Below are positions 57,831 to 64,000 of a stretch of 64,000 nucleotides of DNA, in pieces. The notes beneath the pieces are model-generated. The model did not search any database and was not told where the DNA came from. It was given only the letters and a program-made list of their open reading frames with translations. The DNA is from Pegoplata infirma (taxonomy: Eukaryota; Arthropoda; Insecta; Diptera; Anthomyiidae), in assembly GCA_963921195.1 (NCBI GenBank), contig OY992539.1:207828035-207892034 (forward strand). The letters are read 5' to 3'. Each line of letters opens with the position of its first letter. Within the stretch, counting starts at the first letter, position 1. The position numbers and the translations under genes were made by a program.

Positions 57831-59586
57831 AATTTTAAGAGCTGAATTTAAAAAATAATTTAAATAATCATAATTCATTTTGTTGTTCTTTTTTTTTGTA
57901 AAAACGATATTCATTTTAAGTTTTGCATGTTTAAGTTTAATAAAAAGCCATTTGATTTTTATCTTTAAAATGGTCTTAAAACTTTTTTTTTTTTTGCCAT
58001 ATAAATCAAATTTTAAGATACATAATTCTTATTGTTAAACATTAATCATAAATTCACTGACCCCTATAAAAATATAATAAGAACTTGAAAATACAATAAT
58101 TACATTAGCATATCCATTAGGGAGGTAGCATATAAATATTTTTTTTGTTTATAATAAAGATTAAAGCCCGATAATTTTTATTGGCACAAAAAATATTGTG
58201 CAATATTTCCAGAAATAGGTTTTGGTTAAAGATTAAAGTTTTTTTGAGCTGAATTTTGTTGGAAATCTAGAAACTGTGAAGAAATGATCGACATTCAAAT
58301 TAATAAGCTATCTACAAATTTGAAGAACGATCCTTTGGAACTAGATTAAAGTTCCAAATATTGTACACTAATCGTTATATTTTAGTTCAAGGCCCAAAAG
58401 TTATATTTATGATATTTTAAGAAAAAAAGTTATATTTATGATATTCTAATAATAATAATTTTTGGGTCTGGAACTGGAATAATCCTCTATTCGAATATTT
58501 ATGTAAAGGAAGAATAAATACATTTCTATTTCGTTGTAATAATATTCGTTCCAAATATAGTTTTGTTAAAGATTCAGAAACTTTGTATACTACAAATGAT
58601 CCATTTTCATCTACACACAAAGCAAAAGATTCATTATTATAATGAAGCACTTCATAAAAGTTCGTCCAATGAATATGTTTCATTATATAAACATTTATAG
58701 TATTTATGAAACATTTCATTATATTTATGAAAATTTTCATAATATTTATGAAAACTTCATTAAATAGATTCATTGGACGAACTTTTATGACAAATTGTTG
58801 TACAGTTCTTTGAGTGTAGTTTAAATATAAAGCAAATGTCAAAAAATTCTGGCAAAGAAACCTCAAAACTTTTTACCCTAATATCCCAAGTAGATAAACT
58901 CTTACCCCTTTTATTTTAAAGTCAAAAAAACACAAAAGTATCACACAAATGAAAAATATATAATAAAAAAATTCTCACAATTAGATGACGTGCTGTAATT
59001 TTTTTTATGAATTTTTTTTTTTTTTTCTTAAATATTTTTTTTTTGTTTGAAAAACTAAAAGACAAAGGTGATGATGAGATACTCCAACACCATGTAAATA
59101 TAATAGAAATGTAGCAAAAGAAGCTTATTAAAATCATTTGAAATCACACACACGAAGTTATGTGGTTTTCCCTTTTTTTTGTGCAAGTTTTTGTGTGAAG
59201 GAGGGTTTACACAAAAAAAACTATGTAAAATAAAGTTGCTCTTGACACGCAATATTCTAGTTTAAAACAATAAGATGATAAACTCATACTCATGCAGAGA
59301 ATACCTTTCACATACAGGCGCGCAAGTAGCAAAAACAAAAAAAAAAAAAAAAAAAAACTTGAGTAATTTTCAAAACTAAAATATAAAACATAAACATACA
59401 CCTGAGAAAACAAATGACTAATTTAGAAAATAAGAACTTATACACATGAATACACAAAAAACACTGTTTCAAAAGTGTTGGGAAAACTGAGAGTAAAATT
59501 TTTAAAATTAAAATTTTACCAAAATTGTTGGAATTTCTTATAAATTTTAACTCACAGATTCTAAGAAATGTCTATACAATAAAAAT
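57831..59586. other. AT-rich DNA with a small hairpin; no supported gene
   Basis: A 149-codon frame (58417-58866, minus) overlaps a hairpin whose 23-bp arms (TCATAAAAGTTCGTCCAATG... and its reverse complement, about 58648-58672 and 58768-58792) are perfect; its translation has no domain or biased codon use, so it is not called. The rest is A/T-rich. Confidence 0.4.
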
Positions 59587-59604
59587 TGGCGCCCAATGTT
59601 GGGC
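59587..59604 (+). other. tRNA-Lys primer-binding-site-like motif 5
   Basis: TGGCGCCCAATGTTGGGC matches the tRNA-Lys 3'-end complement at 16 of 18 positions. It is about 42 kb from the others. Confidence 0.4.
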
Positions 59605-60687
59605 TGAGTTACTGCCATCCCTTTTTCTGCATAGAAAATGTTCAAAACTGTATTTTCTATAAAAAACAACTTTCGGTTAGAAATATACATAAAAATTGTC
59701 TTTGATTAACTATTTTTGAAAACGCTGCTATATAGGAAATCTTTTAATCTTTAATTTAAGCTTGATACCGTCCAGATTAAGCAAATATTAAATGATATAC
59801 GAGGGTCGCGCTGGAAAATTAAATTATTTATAGATATTTTTTAGAAATTTTTTTAAAAATATTTCTAATTGTATGTCGATTTTCTCCAAGTTCAAACATT
59901 AAAAATTACCAAATGATCCAATATTTTTTAATCAGTTATCAGCTTGTTTTTCCAACAACCCAAACAAAAAATTTAATTTTTTAAATACAGTAGAAGAAAT
60001 CCGCATTTTTTGACCTTAAACTCTTTTGATCATCAATTTTTTGTAAACAAAGAAAATATTTTAGTGTTTATAAATTTTATTACTTGTAAGTGTATAGTAA
60101 TAAGTTATAAGAATAATTAAAATTTTTCTTTGTTTACAAAAAATTGGTGGTCAAAAGAGTTGGAGGTCAAAAAATGTGGACTTCTTCTACTGTGTTAAAA
60201 AAATTTAATTTTTTTTGGGTTGTTGGAAAAGCAAGCTGACCAGCATTTAAAAAAATATATAAAAATTGTCTCAGATCGACTATTTTTGAAAAAAATGCTA
60301 TATAAGAAATTTTCCAATCTTTAATTTAAGCTTAATAGCGTCCAGATTGAGAAAATATTAAATGAGATACGAGGGTCGCGCTGGAAAAGGAAATTATTTA
60401 TAGATTTTTTTAGAAATTTTTTTAAAAATATTTCCAAGTTGATTTTTTACAAGTTCAAAATTTAAAAAATTATCCAATAATCTTTATTCAATTAGCTTGT
60501 ATTTCCAAAGACCAAAACAAAAAATTAAATATTTTAAATGCAGTAGGAGAAATCAGCATTTTTTGACCTCCAACTCTTTTGACCATAAATTTTAGGTAAA
60601 CAAAGAAAATATGTTATCTTTTATTAGTTTTAGTACACCTAAGTGTATAGTAATGATTTAAAAGAATATTTAAAATTTTTTTCTTTG

Positions 60688-61662
60688 ATAAATGTTGTTT
60701 TTTATTTTTAGTACCAAAAGGTACATAAAAATAAAATGTATTTATTCGGCCTTTATATATGTATATATATTCGATTAGAGTTTCATTCTAGTTCGAGGCC
60801 CAAAAATATTTCTATATATGATATTGTCATAATAGAGTATTTTTAATTTATTGCTTTAAAAAAGTTACTCATCTCATAGTATGTCTGTACTGATCAGTTT
60901 CATCCCCACTAAAGGAATCGTCAGCAGACTTTAGAGAATCATCGTTGGTCAATCAAACATCAAACCAGACATAATATTTGATATATTTCACAAGTTATAT
61001 GAGAAATATTATTATGAAGGTCCGAAATCTGTTTTCCAACAAAAATAACTCTTTTAAAGCAAAAATTGTATATACTAAATCACCATCGGTAATTATTAAT
61101 ATATGTGTTGCTGTTATTTTACAATAACAACAGTACCTAACCAAACAATAGTGTTGGTAGGATAAGTCGTACTAAACTTTGTGTTAAATGTTGTTTTTTA
61201 TTTTTAGTACCAAAAGGTACATAAAAATAAAATGTATTTATTCGGCCTTTATATATGTATATATATTCGATTAGAGTTTCATTCTAGTTCGAGGCCCAAA
61301 AATATTTCTATATATGATATTGTCATAATAGAGTATTTTTAATTTATTGCTTTAAAAAAGTTACTCATCTCATAGTATGTCTGTACTGATCAGTTTCATC
61401 CCCACTAAAGGAATCGTCAGCAGACTTTAGAGAATCATCGTTGGTCAATCAAACATCAAACCAGACATAATATTTGATATATTTCACAAGTTATATGAGA
61501 AATATTATTATGAAGGTCCGAAATCTGTTTTCCAACAAAAATAACTCTTTTAAAGCAAAAATTGTATATACTAAATCACCATCGGTAATTATTAATATAT
61601 GTGTTGCTGTTATTTTACAATAACAACAGTACCTAACCAAACAATAGTGTTGGTAGGATAAG
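60688..61662. mobile_element. 975-bp insertion made of two identical 479-bp repeats
   Basis: 60689-61167 and 61185-61663 read identically by eye, offset by 496 bp, with a 17-bp spacer CGTACTAAACTTTGTGT. The whole insertion is flanked by the 12-bp duplication TTTTTTTCTTTG (60676-60687 and 61663-61674). It contains GTTCGAGGC, which fits the pol III B-box pattern GTTCRANNC. No partner A-box is convincing. No coding sequence. Confidence 0.7.
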
Positions 61663-62158
61663 TTTTTTTCTTTGTTTACAAAAAATTGGTGGTCAAAAGA
61701 GTTGGAGGTAAAAAAATGTGGACTTCTTGTACAGTATTTAAAAAATTTTATTATTTGTTGGAAAAACAAGCTGACCATCATTTAAAAAAATATATAAAAA
61801 TTGTCTTAGATTGACCATTTTTGAAAACACTGCTATATAGGAAATCTTTCAATCTTTAATTTAAGCTTGATACCGTCCAGATTGAGCAAATATTAAGTGA
61901 AATTCGAGGGTCGCACAGGCAAAGGAAATTATTTATAGATGTTTTTTAGAAAATTTTTTAAAAATATTTCCAAGTTCGAACATTAAAAATTTAAAAAATG
62001 ATCCAATAATTTTTATTTCAGTTATCAGCTTGTTTTTCCAACAACCAAAACAAAAAATTTTTTGACCACCAACTCTTTTGATCATAAATTTTTTGTAAAC
62101 AAGGAAAATATTTTATTGTTTATAAATTTTACAATTTTTCTAATTGTATAGTAATGAG

Positions 62159-62701
62159 TATGGATGAGACTTTCATGTACTAAAAAATAGAAAATATGCT
62201 CTTAAAATATGTGCTAAAAAATTCAAAATATGCAGTAAAAAACCTAAAAATATGCACTAAAAAATAAAATGTGTGCAATAATAATCTTGTTTTTTTCATG
62301 CGGAAAAACTTTTTCAAAAGTAAAAAATAATGCCGTGTTTAAATAGTATTATTTAAAACTTTATTAAGATTTTTTTAGAAAATAAGAATATATAGAAAAA
62401 AATTAAAAGGAAAAAAAATTTTTTTCTTATTTTCAAAATAAATTTTTAAAATTTAAAATAGTTTTTGAAACAATTCAATATGGGTTTTTGCTAATTTATG
62501 CCAAAATATGCAAAAATATGCACTTAAAAGCTGGAAATATGCACAAAATATGCATCTAAAACCAAAATATGCAAAAATATGCATTTTCACCAAAATATGC
62601 AAAAACAAATCGCAAATTTCTTGATTCGGAAAGATAATTGGTCGATATCGTTTTTAGACTATTGACATAAAACATGCATTTGCATGGAAATCACATCCCT
62701 A
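62159..62701. mobile_element. hAT-type MITE (543 bp) rich in AATATGCA
   Basis: The 8-bp duplication GTAATGAG (62151-62158 and 62702-62709) fits nTnnnnAn. Ends are TATGGATGAGACTTTCATG and, in reverse complement, TAGGGATGTGATTTCCATG. Near both ends the word AATATGCA (or AAATATGC) is repeated more than ten times, as expected for subterminal transposase-binding repeats. Confidence 0.7.
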
Positions 62702-63137
62702 GTAATGAGATATTAGAACAATTAAAACTTTTCTTTGTTTACAAAAAAATTGGTGGTCAAGAGAGTTGGAGGTAAAAAAATGTGGATTTTTTTTTTTTGG
62801 CACTTAAAAATTTTATTTTTTTGTTTGGGTTGTTAGAAAATCAAGCTGATAACTGAACAAAAATAACTTGATCATTTTTTAATTTTTTAATGTTTGAACT
62901 TGGAAAAAATCTACTTAGAAATATTTTTAAAAAAATTTCTAAAAAATATCTGTAAATAATTTAATTTTACAAAGCGATCCTCGTATCTCATTTAATATTT
63001 GCTTAATCTGGACGCTACCAAGCTTAAATTTAAGCTTGGAAAATTTCTTTTATAGCTTTTTTTTCAAAAATAGTCGATTGAAAATAATATGTTTAATATA
63101 TTTATAAAGAACTGCTATAAAATATATGATGTTCTAT

Positions 63138-63757
63138 TACACCATCCGACAAAAATGAAAAAAAAGTCATTGAAACTAGAGACTAAATGTCGTAAAACTG
63201 CATATACAGTTTTTCATTTCGTGATACTGTTTCCTTTTAAAAGGACTTGAAAATTTTGGAGGATTAAATTTTATAAAATATTTGTTTTAAATATCTTTAC
63301 TTGTCCTAGGATGCCAATAGTGATAGCAAATGAAAGAGGAGGATCTCCCCTAACTTTCCAATTTATTGTTTTTACATATCAGGAAAAAGGAAGTAAGTTA
63401 CGTCCTTTCAAAAATGTACCCTTCAATATCAATAAATATTTTTAACAAAATATTTTGATAAAGTTTTCAAATGACTTTATTTACATCCTTTTATCCTGAT
63501 ATGAAATATAAAATAGAAAAATGGAGAAATTAGGAGAGATCCTCCTTTTTCATTTTCCGTCAACAGAGTCACCCTAGGGCAAGTACAAATATTTCAAAAA
63601 TATTTTACAAAATGTATCCTTTAAAACTTTAAAGCCCTTTTAAAAGGAAACAGGATCACGAAATGAAAAACTGTAAATGCAGTTTTACTCCATTTGATCT
63701 CTAATTTCAGACGTATATCATTCGGTTCATGTTAAATATTGACCTGTACAGCAAAGC
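63138..63757. mobile_element. Palindromic MITE (family P1), copy 2
   Basis: It is the reverse orientation of 2243-2861: starts ACACCATCCGACAAAAATGA, has CAGTTTTTCATTTCGTGATA and CTGTTTCCTTTTAAAAGGAC on the left, and the reverse complement on the right (63645-63690). It ends near TTCGGTTCATGTTAAATATT. Confidence 0.75.
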
Positions 63758-63785
63758 TGCTAAGTACCACGTCGAACGCCCTTTT

Positions 63786-64000
63786 TAGGGGTATACTCAC
63801 GTATCCCTAACGCATCGAAATATAGGTAGGGGTCGCGATGATCCGTACATCCGTCTACCTCACTGTGGAAATCACGATGCACCCCAAGCTAAAATACATA
63901 CCCTCCTGAAGGCACAAATAGACTGGTTAAGTTCGAAAAGGGCAAAATCGAATCAAAGGGCAAATTTTCCGCCTGAAGAACTAAGCCAACCTCCTTTTAC
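63786..64000 (+). mobile_element. Diverged mini-me-like element, running off the window
   Basis: GGGGTATACTCACGTATCCC, TAACGCATCGAAATATAGGT, a decayed GTCC core (CGCGATGATCCGTACATCCG) and GGTTAAGTTCGAAAAGGGCA are recognisable. The TA tract is lost. Confidence 0.6.

Larger units (their letters stand above)
59695..63095. repeat. Three palindromic units (element G relatives) in head-to-tail series
   Basis: Each unit has a left arm (TTTAATTTAAGCTTGATACC, GTCCAGATTGAGCAAATATT, CGAGGGTCGC), a centre near AAGTGTATAGTAAT, and a right arm (AAAAATTGGTGGTCAAAAGA, GTTGGAGGTCAAAAAATGTG, GGGTTGTTGGAAAA). Centres lie near 60105, 60650 and 62150. Right arms are cut short where the next unit begins, except for the last, which runs to GCTTAAATTTAAGCTTGG at 63040. 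Later insertions lie at 60688-61662 and 62159-62701. Confidence 0.7.

Noticed and set aside
58417..58866. 149-codon frame on the minus strand
   Set aside because: It spans a perfect small hairpin and AT-rich repeats, with no recognisable domain; could be rechecked with RNA-seq.

Overview
The window looks like repeat-choked, AT-rich DNA from a higher fly, probably calyptrate; this is inferred from its repeats, not from a gene match. It carries about a dozen copies of a mini-me-like dipteran retroposon (TA tract, conserved core ending in an (GTCY)n microsatellite, terminal GCCGAA-type hairpin). It also carries two LOA/I-type non-LTR retrotransposons with RNase H, many long foldback elements, and arthropod-style splice signals. 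I see no rRNA, tRNA, CRISPR or bacterial gene organisation. Nearly all longer reading frames are by-products of repeats.

Layout. 1-6200: four mini-me copies, two of them split by palindromic MITEs, plus a diverged tandem array (3915-5158). 6811-11649: a non-LTR element on the minus strand with intact 5' and 3' ends and a 14-bp target duplication; ORF1 is intact, but ORF2 has lost the middle of its endonuclease. 11650-18210: a 2.5-kb foldback (F1) carrying a mini-me and a hAT MITE, a second 1.1-kb palindrome, and four of the five tRNA-Lys-primer-like motifs. 18211-21935: a perfect-looking hairpin leading into a GGCCCGCC satellite. 22985-35003: a four-level nest. A foldback (F2) is broken by a Transib-like element with a CAATG 5-bp duplication; that element holds a 5.2-kb Helentron-like tandem-array element, into whose end a 2-kb foldback (F3) has jumped.

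33755-37050: two inverted 1.18-kb TA-flanked elements and a 155-bp array. 37200-39370: remnants, including another Transib-like end and a TIR element with a 7-bp duplication. 39836-40821: the best candidate for host coding sequence, a first coding exon with a signal peptide and a phase-1 GTAAGT donor. 40960-43405: intron-like tandem arrays containing a 200-N gap. 43404-48873: mini-me, AT-rich MITEs and foldback F4. 48920-51990: a 5'-truncated non-LTR fragment whose RNase H is split by a CACTG foldback with a CTA duplication. 53021-57830: MITEs, mini-me copies and foldbacks. 59695-63095: head-to-tail palindromes containing a 479-bp exact direct repeat and a hAT MITE.

The transposon genes look non-functional as units. 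The most plausible living gene is the secreted or surface protein whose first exon is near 40.7 kb; most of the rest would be its upstream region and introns. All similarity statements come from reading the sequence by eye, without alignments or database searches.
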